NCBI GenBank assembly: GCA_030770545.1
Contig: CM061100.1
Coordinates: 9,018,501 to 9,082,500 of the forward strand
Source of the DNA: Macropodus opercularis
Lineage: Eukaryota; Chordata; Actinopteri; Anabantiformes; Osphronemidae
Length of the DNA: 64,000 nt
Direction: 5' to 3'
In this document: one piece after another, positions 48,890 to 60,200 of the stretch
Layout: each line of letters opens with the position of its first letter
Numbering within the stretch: position 1 is the stretch's first letter
Program-made: the position numbers and the translations under genes
The notes under the pieces: model-generated
What the model was told of the DNA's origin: nothing
Seen by the model: only the letters and a program-made list of their open reading frames with translations
Database searches by the model: none

Positions 48890-49349
48890 GAATAACTGCA
48901 CATAGCAAACATACAAATGGGTCAATGTGACCCGGACATTTTAAGAACTTTCAAGCACTCACACGTTCTGATTTTTTTGCCCTTTTACAACTGCAGTCTT
49001 AGTAAAGATCAGTGTGTAATCTTCTATAGTGCTTCAGTCTGTGAATGTGTGGTGCATTTGTCCATCGGTATAGTCTTAAATTACAGTGGATCGCTTGCAC
49101 TCCACGGCCGGAGGAAGGTCAGAGAGTTTTCTATAAGTTTAGAAAGCTTCGTTCCTACATCAGTGAGCAGTGTCCACGCAGTTTTCACCTGCTTCCTAGC
49201 AGCAGGCTCTGTCACAATGTGAAGTGCTTGTGGACATGCATCCACTTTTTTGCTCAGACCTGTGGCTGCAGAGCTCTTTTGCCTACAGCCTGGTACGGAC
49301 AGGCCGGAGTCTGTCTGATCTTCAAAAAGCTTCTGGAAAGCTTTTTTTC

Positions 49350-50795
49350 TCAGTTGCATCCGCACTCCTCCACCACCATGTCCTCGTGATGCCTCATGAC
49401 CATCTTCCCATCCTCGTAGTACAGCATGGAAAGAGGAGTCAGGCGTGTGGGCACACAGGACACACAGGGCACCTTGTTTGGGTGGTGCAACTTCAGGAGA
49501 CTCTGGAGAAAGAACAAGAGGGAAATGATTGATCAGAACAAACGGATTCAAACCTTTATGTATTAACAGTATTGCAGCAAGTACTACACAATGAAATGAG
49601 TGTGTTTTAGCGACAAGGTTCGGTCTTACCTGCATGTATGCGTGATTAGTGGAGATGAAAGTGTCGTCTACTGGTGTAGGACAGGCTCCTTCGCATCGAT
49701 AGGCATTGTACCGTTTGGGGTAGACAATCCACTCACTCCAGCCGAGCTTCTCAAAGTCCACCCACATGTCCACCTTCCCGCAGAGAGGACCCTCGCTCGC
49801 CTCTTCCGTGGTCTTTTCGGCAGCAGCTGTCGCATGGTGGTGCCTCTTGACCCTGTGGTTCCTCAGCCTGGGGCCTGGACCAGCCGTCACACGCTCCTTG
49901 TCCAGACTGACGTACTTGGAGCGCTCTGCGGTGTGGATGAGCGACGGCATGGGCTGGCCGTTTGGGTTCTGCTTCGAGTAGACCACCATGATGACCTGGT
50001 CTGCCGTGGTGTGATGGATCGTCTCGTGCTCTCCCGCCTCAGCAGCGTCCTTCTCCATCCTCTGTGCAGAGGGTTCTTGCTGCAGCCAGCGGATGAGCAT
50101 CTCTGTCAAGTTCAACACCTTCCAGGACGACGGAGAGACCATGAAAGCGGGATGAGCTCTGAGGCGACCTAGGAACAGTCTCTTTTCTGGGCACTGCAGC
50201 CCAGAGCACGGGACCCGCTGGGAATGGTAGATGTCCACCGAGGCTCGAGAAGACTCCGTGAAGGCGGGCAGCCGGAGGCGAAGTTCAGCCAGTTGGATGT
50301 TGTCACTTGCAGATACAGAGGACATGTCAAAGGTGATGGACCACCTCTTGCCAACCTGCTGGCAGCCTGGAAGAAATCACGGTAAAGTAAATGGTTAGAA
50401 TTTTTACAAAAGAAACATCACAACTGATTAAATTAAGATAAGTGAAATCAAACAATTGTAAATTCTGTTAATGGGTAGAAAACTCTCAAAGCTCAATACT
50501 CACTTTTAGCAACGAGGCTCGTCACAAAGTCGGAGTCCTGCAGCCCAGTGCTGTCCCCCGCTCTGGGCTGACTCTTGGCCCGGTCCTCGCTCAGCGTGGT
50601 CCTGTAGAGCTGCATCATGTAGAGCGGCAGCCTGCTGACCTCCTTCCGCCGGTCGGTGGGTCTGGAGCCGCCATTCGTCCTCCTACGGAGCAGTGCGTCA
50701 GCGTGGATGCTTTGGATCGGGTGTCTGGAGAGACCCACAACCAAATCCACCGCAAGGAAAAGCGCAAAAGACAAATCCACCCTTAGTGCCATCAT
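49350..50795 (-). CDS. spaw: nodal-related TGF-beta ligand, complete, three exons (southpaw-like)
   Basis: Minus-strand exons 50795-50504, 50366-49630 and 49502-49350 encode about 393 residues. The ATG at 50795 (MMALRVDLSFALFLAVDLVV) gives a good signal peptide; the in-frame codon further upstream is GTG, not ATG. A propeptide is followed by the furin site RVKR near residue 272 and a mature domain of about 121 residues. The mature domain has WSEWIVYPKRYNAYRCEGAC, the nodal signature, and ends HHEDMVVEECGCN. All seven cystine-knot cysteines are present. Cysteines four and five are CVSC rather than adjacent CC. Nodal ligands signal through activin receptors with an EGF-CFC co-receptor in mesendoderm and left-right patterning. 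Family membership is certain. The southpaw symbol rests on linkage to eif4ebp1 and is tentative. Confidence 0.95.
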
Positions 50796-50866
50796 GATGC
50801 CTGAGTGCGGTGTTGTGCTGTCCACGGGCAGAGTTCAGATGATGCAGGTGAGGAGCGAGGGCGAGG

Positions 50867-50874
50867 TTTTATAA
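50867..50874 (-). promoter_or_regulatory. TATA box of the nodal-related gene
   Basis: The minus strand reads TTATAAAA about 72 bases upstream of the start codon. This spacing would give a 5'UTR of roughly 40-50 bases. It is the only good TATA-like element near the gene. Confidence 0.6.
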
Positions 50875-52374
50875 CCACACGCCCCTCAGCTGACGTCCTT
50901 TGAAAACATCTGTCAAACCACAGAGGGATGAAGGGCGTGTGTGATCCATGGGGGCGCTCAAAGACTAATGTGACAAGATCGCGGTGTACCGAAACCAATT
51001 TGCCTTTGTAGTAACCGGCGTGTGAAAACATTAAAAGCCCACTGATTGTCGCTGTTTTGTACATTTAGGATCCTTTTGTGCCAATAATATTAGTTAAGCA
51101 GATTATGCCCTGCTCAACTGCTCAACTTTGATTAATGAGGACACAACAGGGGAATTAATCAGGAGAGACTGTCTTTAGCTCGAGAGCAAGGGAATAAAAG
51201 AGAGGAGAAGAGTTAAGGTCGGAGATCGATGCAGTCTTTTAAAAGAAGGAAAATATTAAAGGTTCCCTAAAGTCTACATACATAAACGACTGTATCACGC
51301 GCAAAAGCTCGCGCACTTAAATGCGAATAGATAAACAAACAAATTGTTAACTGATAAATAAGTGGACAGTCCGTGTCTAATACTGTCTTCAGTATTAATC
51401 ACATGTTTTCAGTTAATCACATTTTTTCTGTTCACTGGAAAAACAATAATATAGAATAATGCAAATTTAGCTATTGACTTGTTTATTGTAACGTGGTTCG
51501 TATGCAAATCACCCGGTTGATAAAACGCAGGAGCTCGTGTGGTCATTTACTGCTCGATGTGCCCTGAATGGACTTTTATACATACACGTCATCCTTTCAC
51601 GCAACTGCAACCGCTGCGCATCCATGAAACAAACTAAACATTTAAACTCCAAAGAACCAGAATGAAGACCTGATGATGGAGATGAACGACATTCTACTGC
51701 TTCGAAGGCTGTGATGTGTAAAACATAAAAAAAAAAAAAAAACTCGATGTCATTATATTTACGTTTTCCTTTAAAGTTCATGACATCAAACACGTTTTTG
51801 CTTTAATATGTATTTTGAGTTTTGCACCAGTATGTTATGCAAATGTTGGCATGTAAAAATAAATGACTTAAAGCCTTTAGCAGTACATGCAGAATTAAGC
51901 GGATTATGATTTTTTTTAACTTAATTAAACATCCCTGACGAATACATCAGTTTAAATTTGATAAAATCTACAGGTGGTGCTGTCACCGCTGACGTGATGA
52001 AACGGTTTAATCAGACACTTAATTTCTGTATTTACTTGCTATTTAGAACATTATTATTTATTTTATTTTAATGGAAAACAAACAAGGACTAGTTATGACA
52101 CGTCCCGCGGTCCTCCATGGACATGACGAACTTGATTGCTTGACTTGAATCATCACATGTCGTATTCGACATGAATAGTTTAATAGAAACATAAAATTGC
52201 TTTATCAGTCAAAAAACAACAGCAGCCAGTTGCATTAAGAAAAGCGTGAAGTGAGCCACACACACGGTTTTATTTTACGCGTCTACATCCGCAGCGCACC
52301 TGCAGCAGCGCAGGCTGATAAACGCGTTTCCTCTCAGGTGACGCAGTTTGTCCCGACGAACCGTGCGGGCCGAC
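50875..52374. promoter_or_regulatory. Shared divergent upstream region of the nodal-related gene and the LRP gene
   Basis: About 1.5 kb with no gene, AT-rich, between two head-to-head genes. It contains a duplicated TTAATCACAT (51395-51404 and 51413-51422) and several homeobox-like TAAT cores. The last 130 bases before the LRP ATG are richer in CpG. Control elements for both genes are expected here, but no promoter of the LRP gene can be placed precisely. Confidence 0.5.
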
Positions 52375-54219
52375 ATGAACTTGCTCCGGTTCGTTTGTTT
52401 GGTTTGGTTGGCGGGTCTGAGATTCTCTGGAGGTAAATACATGAAACGGCACATTTGTAAATTAGTTAGTGCGGCTTTGTGCAGAGTATTAGCGTGATTG
52501 TGAGACGAAGTATAAAACGGTGGGTTGAGTGTTTACACGTTTTCTTTAGAAATGAGAATAAACGATGCCACGTGGTGGTCGCTGCCGGACGCGGTGGGTT
52601 CTGGCTTTGTGTTACATTAACGAAATGGGATGAAGTCTGTGCTTGTTTGCGTGTTTTTCTCCCCACCACGTTTGTCAGTTCAGTCGTGCACCGTGTGAAT
52701 CCGTTCACCGTGTGAGTTGCAGGAGATTCAGGCCAAACCAAAATAATCTAAATGTATTAATATTGGACCATGTGGCGTCATCCGTGGTTAATTGGTTGCC
52801 GTTTGTTTTAAAGTAACATCAGTCTTTTTTTGTATCTCGGCCTTTAACCTCATTTTGGTGCATTGTGACTTTCTGCTGTTTTTGGCACATGCACAGTCTA
52901 ACTTGGCACCTTCTCACATATCTAACTGTACTTCGTGTCCCAAAGGTGCAATTTTATTCCCTATTCCTATTCTACTTCGATCTAAAAAGGCTTCTTATTA
53001 ATCCAAACAGTCGACGCTGTCAGTGACTTGGACTTATTTTATTTTTTTGTAGGTCAAGTTCTGGGATGCAGCGAAGGCCAGTGGCAGTGTGACGATGGAA
53101 ACTGCATTCCAGATAAATGGAGATGTGATGGGGATGGAGACTGTCTGGATGGATCTGATGAAATGGAGTGTGCCGGTAGACACTGACCAAAAATTTATCC
53201 TGAGTTTGATTTTTTTATTTTTTTTTTTCTCATTTACATTAAGGGTTGTTTGCATTAAAGTCTTAAAATGTTTCATATTTGTTGTGCTTAGTATGGTGAA
53301 CCAATTTTTACATCCATTGGTTTGCTTGTATTGTGTCTATTTTTATTGCCTCCAGCACTTGCAGGCTTTCCCAAGTGTCCGCCTGGTCAGTTTCCTTGCA
53401 TGGACACCTCTGGCTGCGTTGACGCGTCGGCCCGCTGCGACGGACAACGCCACTGTCCCACTGGATCCGACGAAGAAAACTGCACAGCTATCGATGGCTG
53501 TTTGGACTCGGACTGGACCTGTCGAAACCACGTGTGTGTCCCTAAAGAGCTTCGCTGCAACAGAGTAAATGACTGCATGGACAACTCTGATGAGGAGGCC
53601 TGCGGTAAGGAAGAAGAAGCCGGGGCTGGATGTTGTGGCACAGGAAATTGAAGCTCGTGCCATAAATCATGTTTGTCTGTGCCCTTACAGAGTTGTGTGT
53701 GGAGAATAGCCTCCATTGTCCTGATGGGATGTGTCTGTCTGCTGAATACAGGTGCGACGGGCAGGTTCACTGCTCCGATGGCAGTGACGAGCCCATAACT
53801 TGTGGTACGTCTGAGACCAACTACGTGCTCTGCTGATAAAAGCGGGCGTCGCTTTAGATTTCTCTGACTCTGCTGTGTGAATTCATCGTTTCTCCTTTAG
53901 GTCGTATCTGCTCTGTGGGAAATGGCGGCTGCAGCCACACGTGTGCCGACGAACCCTGGGGAGCTCTGTGTACCTGTCCTGTGGGATATAAGCTTTCCTC
54001 CAATGGAGCAGTCTGTGAAGGTGTGTTACGATCCTGGATTTTTCTGGATGTTTAAATTCATACTTGTGTTGTTAACACCAAGTCTCTTCCCAGATTTGAA
54101 TGAATGCGCCCCACCTTTCTCTCCCTGTATGCACTACTGCACTAACACAGTCGGATCCTACTATTGCCACTGCAGGGAAGGCTTCAAACTGAAAGACAAC
54201 TCCATGTGTGTAGCAACAG
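52375..54219 (+). CDS. lrp13: LRP exons 1-6: signal peptide, LDLa 1-4, two EGF modules
   Basis: Exons: 52375-52432, 53053-53175, 53356-53604, 53691-53804, 53901-54020, 54094-54219, all leaving phase 1. LDLa repeats end CDGDGDCLDGSDEMEC, CDGQRHCPTGSDEENC, CNRVNDCMDNSDEEAC and CDGQVHCSDGSDEPITC. The third has CNRVNDC instead of the usual CDG. The fifth exon is an EGF module (CSVGNGGCSHTC). The sixth begins DLNEC, the calcium-binding EGF signature. Exon 3 has two in-frame acceptors nine bases apart (53356 and 53365). The 5'UTR is not defined. Confidence 0.92.
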
Positions 54220-57200
54220 GTAATGGAACAAGTATAATGTGACGGTTCCCATTCATCCAAAGGTTCTGTTCAGAAGAACCTTTAGTTTAATGGGTCAAAC
54301 CTTTCACCAGTAACTGACTGTACTGTCTCTTTGATGACGATGACTAATATTGCAAATCAAAGACTGGGAACTAATCTCACTTTTCTTTGAATATCAAATG
54401 GCAAAAATACTATAAAGTGCACAAAGTATCATTGATATGTTAATTAAGTTCTTTTAAGATGAATACATCAGAGAAATGCAGCAACATCAAAGAAGGAACT
54501 GGTCACTTAAACCTTTCTAAACCTATACTTGTACTATACATATACTCAAAATGCAAAGAAGTAGAAAGTATTTGTGTTCTTGTGTGGAAACTAATCTCCA
54601 ACTGTGTCCAGGAAATGTTTCCAGCCTGCTGGTGGTGCAGGGGAGATCGTTGGGACTCCTGAATGTGAAGACGCAACAGTTTGAAGTTATCCATACTCCG
54701 GTGTTTGACCCAGTGGCCTTGACGTTTGACTTTGCCCGTGGCTGGTACTTCTGGGCCGACAGTCACGGCAGCATTTACAAAAGCGATGGGCAGCACAGCA
54801 GGACTGTCTATACTGGTTAGTGACCGAAGCAGTGGTGCTGATGAAGCAACTCAAGATAAAGTAATGACGGTTATCGTAACGCTTAGCTAAAATCCCCACG
54901 CTGCTTTTAACAGGGGTGCCTGGTGTCAAGGGTCTGGCTTGGGACTGGCTAAATGGCAACCTTTACTGGACCAATCAGATGACGGCGTCAATCTACATGC
55001 AGGCGCCTGATGGGAACAGTTACACTTCTGTGCTGAGCAAAAACATCAGCCCTTCAGATTTGGTGCTTTTACCTGTCGAGAGGTAATCTTAGCCTGTGTT
55101 CTAAGATGATGAGAGAAAATATTCCGGGTACTGATGATTTAAATTCTCCTATCGCAAAGTGTGATGTTCTGGATCAATGCCGGTCCAGGAGACAGGGTGA
55201 CGATAGAGAAGTCGTGGATGGACGGGAAAGACAGGAGCTCCCTGGCCGTCCTCACTGCTCAGTCTGCTCACGGTCTCGCTGCTTGCGTGGCTGCCAGGAG
55301 GCTGTTCTGGATCAGCGACTTCAAGAAGGTGAGTAAGCGATACAAATGCTTCGGAAGTGAAACAGACGAATTACCAGCTTCTGCTACTGTACCTTTTAAT
55401 ATGTAGTTCACTATTCTCCATGATTATGTGGGAGGGTTGTAAATAAATGAGGCAATGAATCACTGCCCTAAATCATAGCCATTATTATACACATAAAGTT
55501 GCTCCTTCTGACAGATAAGTTGATTAGTCAGCAATTATCTGTACATATTGTACTCATTATTATCAATTTGTGACTATTTGCGCCACAGTAATGAATATGA
55601 TGGCTCCTGTTTCACGCATAATTATGCTCTTACTGCCTACAGTCTATAGAGACGCTGAAGATGGATGGGACTGGCCATTACTCCTTCACAGGACTGTTCA
55701 ACAGGATGCCGCCTCTCAGCTTGGCTGCCTTTGAGAATTCGCTGTACTGGGCTGATGACAAAGGACTGTGGCAGATTACACAGGACCAACCCGACCAGAG
55801 ACAGTTTCTCTGGAAAGATAAACTGCCGCTATTGAGCGTTTACAATGAGCTACAGCAGCCTCAAGGTACTGAATAGAGTAGAACCTTTAAGGATTGTCTG
55901 CAGGATGGAGTTCAGGCGCTGCTCCCTCTGCATTTTTAGTTGTTTGAGGCTACGGTGTCCAGATTTCAAAACAGTTTGCTGCTATATCTGCCTATACATT
56001 TAAATGTGATCACCTGTCAAAATCAGTTTGATGACACCTTATTCTGCTCAACCAGGACCTTCTGCATGCATCAAGACTCCGTGCCAGCTCTGCCAGCTGA
56101 CCAAAGGCAACTCTCTCGGATTCACCTGCACCTGTCCGAGCTCCAAAGTGCTGCTGCTTGATGGGACATGTGAATGTAGGTTTGTCATAAATGTCCATAT
56201 TGCTGTTCTTTATGTTGGCACATTTTATAAATATCTTTTGTCCTTGTGGCCAAAGGCAAACTTTTTTTTTTTTTTCAAGCTTGCATATATTTAAAGAAAT
56301 AACTTGCAACTGTATTTTATCTGCCCTTAAAGACTTTATTTAGCTCCTAGCACAGATATTTAGTGTTGCTCAATCCTAAACTGACATACATTTTGTTCCA
56401 CAGCCCCTAGATTTTTATATGCTGCCAATTCCAACATCCACCTCTTGGAGTTTGGAAACAAAGAATTCACCCAAACCCAGCTGTTTACCACCGATGATGG
56501 TATCCTGTCTTTTGATTTGGACTGGTACAGGGACTGGTTGTACTGGGTCAACCAAACTGGGTACATCCAACGCACCAGTCCAACCCAGATGAAGGCTGAA
56601 GTGGTTCCAACAGTCTTGCCAGGTTTGTGCTTGGAATTGTCCTTGATTATAGATACTGTATTCTGTAGATTCACTGCCTTTAACTTTCAATTAGACATAA
56701 TTATAATATTTTCTTCTTGCATTGTCTTATTGTCTTTATAGTTTGTGTGATAAAAGTAGATCAGAGGAGCGGCAGCCTTTATTGGATGTCATGTGATCAA
56801 AACAACATTGGCACCAACAGTGCTGCCGATGGCTCCTCACAGCTGCTCTACACTACAAAAAAGGACATCAGAGACTTTAGTTTGGACTGGCTGAGGGGTG
56901 AGATCCTCTGGCTGGAGGAAAACCGACTACTCACCATGAGCATGTTGGGAGGTCAGGTCACAGAGCTGCTGCAGCTAGCGGGAGGAGTCAGGGGAAACAT
57001 GGCCTTTGACCTCCGGGCTAACAGCCTGCTCTGGAATTCAAAAAGCACTGGTTAGTTGGCAACAATATCTCATCAGCATTTTATCAGTAAGAACGCTGCA
57101 CAGAAATAAACAGTTTTGCAGATAGTTATTTCAAAAGAATATATACATGTATGTATTTCTTATTTGGAAAATTCTTAAACAGTAACTGTCTCGTTTGCAC

Positions 57201-60200
57201 TTGTTACAGGTTTGACTACTATGAGTTTGCTACAGGAGAGAAGCCACCGAGCTGGAACGAGATGGAATATTTCCGGCTCGGTCGTAGCCGCCTTTGAGCC
57301 CTTCCTCTTGTCCCTTTCTGACGACATCATGACTCTGTGGGATCGGCGTGATGGGAGTCCAATCCAAAACATGACCGTGGAAGGTCAAGTGTTCGGCGTA
57401 ATCGCTGCATTGAGGGAGATCCGTCCAGGTCAGACAGACTAGATTACAAAGGAAAAAAACCCAAGACAAACTATTTGATCAAGTTTAAAATAAATAGAAA
57501 AGTTCATGTTTTATCTTAACTGACTTTATCAATGGAATTACGATGTTCTTCACAGTGGCCAGTGCTCCAGTTTGCCACGAGCCGTCTGTGCCGTGTCGAT
57601 ACGCATCAGTCTGTCTCTCACCTGCCCAGCTGTGTGATGGGAAAAGAGACTGTCCTCATGGAGACGACGAAGAGTTTTGCGTTATAACCTGTCCATCTAA
57701 AGGTAAAGCGTCAATATCACTGTTTTCATATGTTATAATAAACCTCAACTGACGTGATTCCTATTTCATCAATTTTAGAGGATTTCATGTGCACGGATAA
57801 AAGGAATTGCATCTCGAGGAATCTCGTGTGCGACGGCCGCGCTCACTGTCGCGACGGCTCGGACGAGGTCGACTGCCCGACTGTAGCTGCGCCTGCGACT
57901 CAGGTAAAGATGCAAAAGTGTCGCAAGGGCTTGAGCCTGTGCGCAGACGGCACAGAGTGTATTTTCCACAGCCACGTGTGTGATGGAGAGAAGGACTGCA
58001 GGGATGGATCAGATGAACTAGGATGTGGTGAGTTTGTTTTTTTTCTTTCCCCCCATTGGTGATTGAAGAGAATCTGTTGTATCAGATTATTAAATTCAGT
58101 AGTTTGGTCTTTGTTAGTAAGTTTCACTGAACCGTGTGACTGTGTTCAAGGTGTCACCGAACAGACAAAGCCCCCAAAAACACCTTTTATTCCTTCAACA
58201 AATACTTCAGTAACATTTCCCGCTGCCACACCAAAGGCCCAAACATGTGGCGCCGACTCGAGACGGTGCAGAGATGGTACAGGATGCGTTCCTTTAAGTC
58301 AGATTTGCGATGGAAAGAGAAACTGCCAAGATGGATCTGATGAAGGGGGATGTGGTGAGTTTCAACACCATGGTTCTCCTCACAACTAAAATGTATAGTT
58401 TCTTCCATCAGAAACATGTCCAGCTGACTCTTGTACTCTTATATACGTTATATTTCTAGATGCTGCGGATGCGGACGTTGTCATTCTTTCAGAAAAACAT
58501 CACTTAAATGATTCCCCTGCAGCCGTTGAACCCTTTACCCGGCCTTCCGTTCAGCAAATCTGCACCAGCCCCTTGCTTCTGTGTCCAGGTTCTTCTGTGT
58601 GCATCCATCCAACACAGCTATGCAATGGGAAAGAAGACTGTCCCGATGGATCTGATGAGAGCTGCGTGAAAAGATGCGTCTATGGGAGTAAGTTGGCTTT
58701 CTCTGATCTCTGCTACGACCGCTGTATATCGGTTGCGGGATTAAATGCTTTCTCCCGCAGCCGACTTTCTCTGCAAGGACCGTAGGAGCTGCATCTCTAA
58801 GACGATGGTTTGTGACGGTGCCGTTCAATGCCACGATGGGTCGGATGAGCTCAACTGTCCGGGCCCATCTACTCCTGCACCTCGGGGGAACGTGCTGATG
58901 TGCAACCTCGGCTCAAAGCCTTGCAATAATGGCAGGGAGTGCGTTTTATACAACCACATGTGTGACGGAGAGAACGACTGTATGGATGGCTCTGATGAAC
59001 AGGGATGTCCAGAGACCTGCAGAGAAGGTAGATAAATCATTGTCTGTGGTAAACTACCAGTTACTAAGTCTGAGGATGCGATCGTGCGTTTTTGATCCCA
59101 GGAGAGTTCCAGTGCGCCCATGGGAAGAAGTGCCTCCCCAGCACCCAGGTGTGTGACGGGAGGCCGCATTGTCAAGACCACTCAGATGAGCTGCACTGCT
59201 GGGAACGAACCGAGAGCTGCGAGCACCGCTGTGCTGACAACAAGCGCTGCATCCCGGCGAAGTTTCTGTGCGATGGCGAGAGAGACTGCGTGGATGGCAC
59301 GGATGAGGTGGACTGCGGTACGTTCTCACTAGTAATGCGTTGCAGTGCTGCCAATATCGGCTGAAAGGTTGTCGTCTAGCTGTAATAACTTTCGTCCATC
59401 GTGTTCCAGGTCCTGTTTCTGCTCCAACAACAGAGGCTCCTGTCACTACTTCCACATTAGCTTGCATAACTCCATCAGTTCTCTGCCTGGGGTCGTCACT
59501 GTGTCTCTCCCCATCTCAGCTGTGCGATGGACAAAGAGACTGCCCCGATGGATTTGATGAAAATAACTGCGTGTTTCAGTGTAAAACCCAAGGCAAGTCC
59601 AGCAATTGATGGAATGATGGAGTCCTGGTAAGTCGAGGCATCAGGTGTTGTTCATGTTCTCGCTACACATCAGGCGAGTTCTTGTGCAGCGACCGAAGAA
59701 AGTGCATTCCCAGGATGGAAGTGTGTGACGGGCGGGCTCACTGTCCGGATGGGTCAGATGAGAGGCAGTGTCGGTCAGCAGATCCCGTTCCTCCCAGTAA
59801 GCGGCACAAAACCACAGATGATAAAATGACGAGGACAATTGGTCGTTAATCAGTTCAACTGCATCTTGACTATTTATGTCCCAGATGTAAATATTGAATG
59901 ATTAAATTTCTTTTCTTTTTTTTTTTTTGGCCAAGCCCCCAGTGTGGCAGGTGCCAGACCCGTCGTGTGTCGCATTGGGTCTAAGCCGTGTAAAGATGGC
60001 CGAGACTGTGTTCTGCACAGTCATGTGTGTGACGGAGAGGAGGACTGCCAGGACGGATCCGATGAAGAAGGATGCGCTGCTGACTGCAAAGCAGGTTAGT
60101 GTCGAAGCTCCCAGTGCGGCAGCCTTTATATGAGCGAGTTAAACCGATACGTTTTGTGTTTTGGTTTCAGCCGAGTTCCAGTGTTCCCATGGCAACCGGT

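Noticed and set aside
49600..50172. 190-codon plus-strand open frame
   Set aside because: It lies antisense to the largest exon of the nodal-related gene, has no family resemblance and is explained by codon bias on the other strand.
50367..51450. FoxH1 sites of a nodal autoregulatory enhancer
   Set aside because: I looked for AATNNACA pairs in intron 1 and upstream; only near-misses such as AATCACAT were found, one base short of the consensus.
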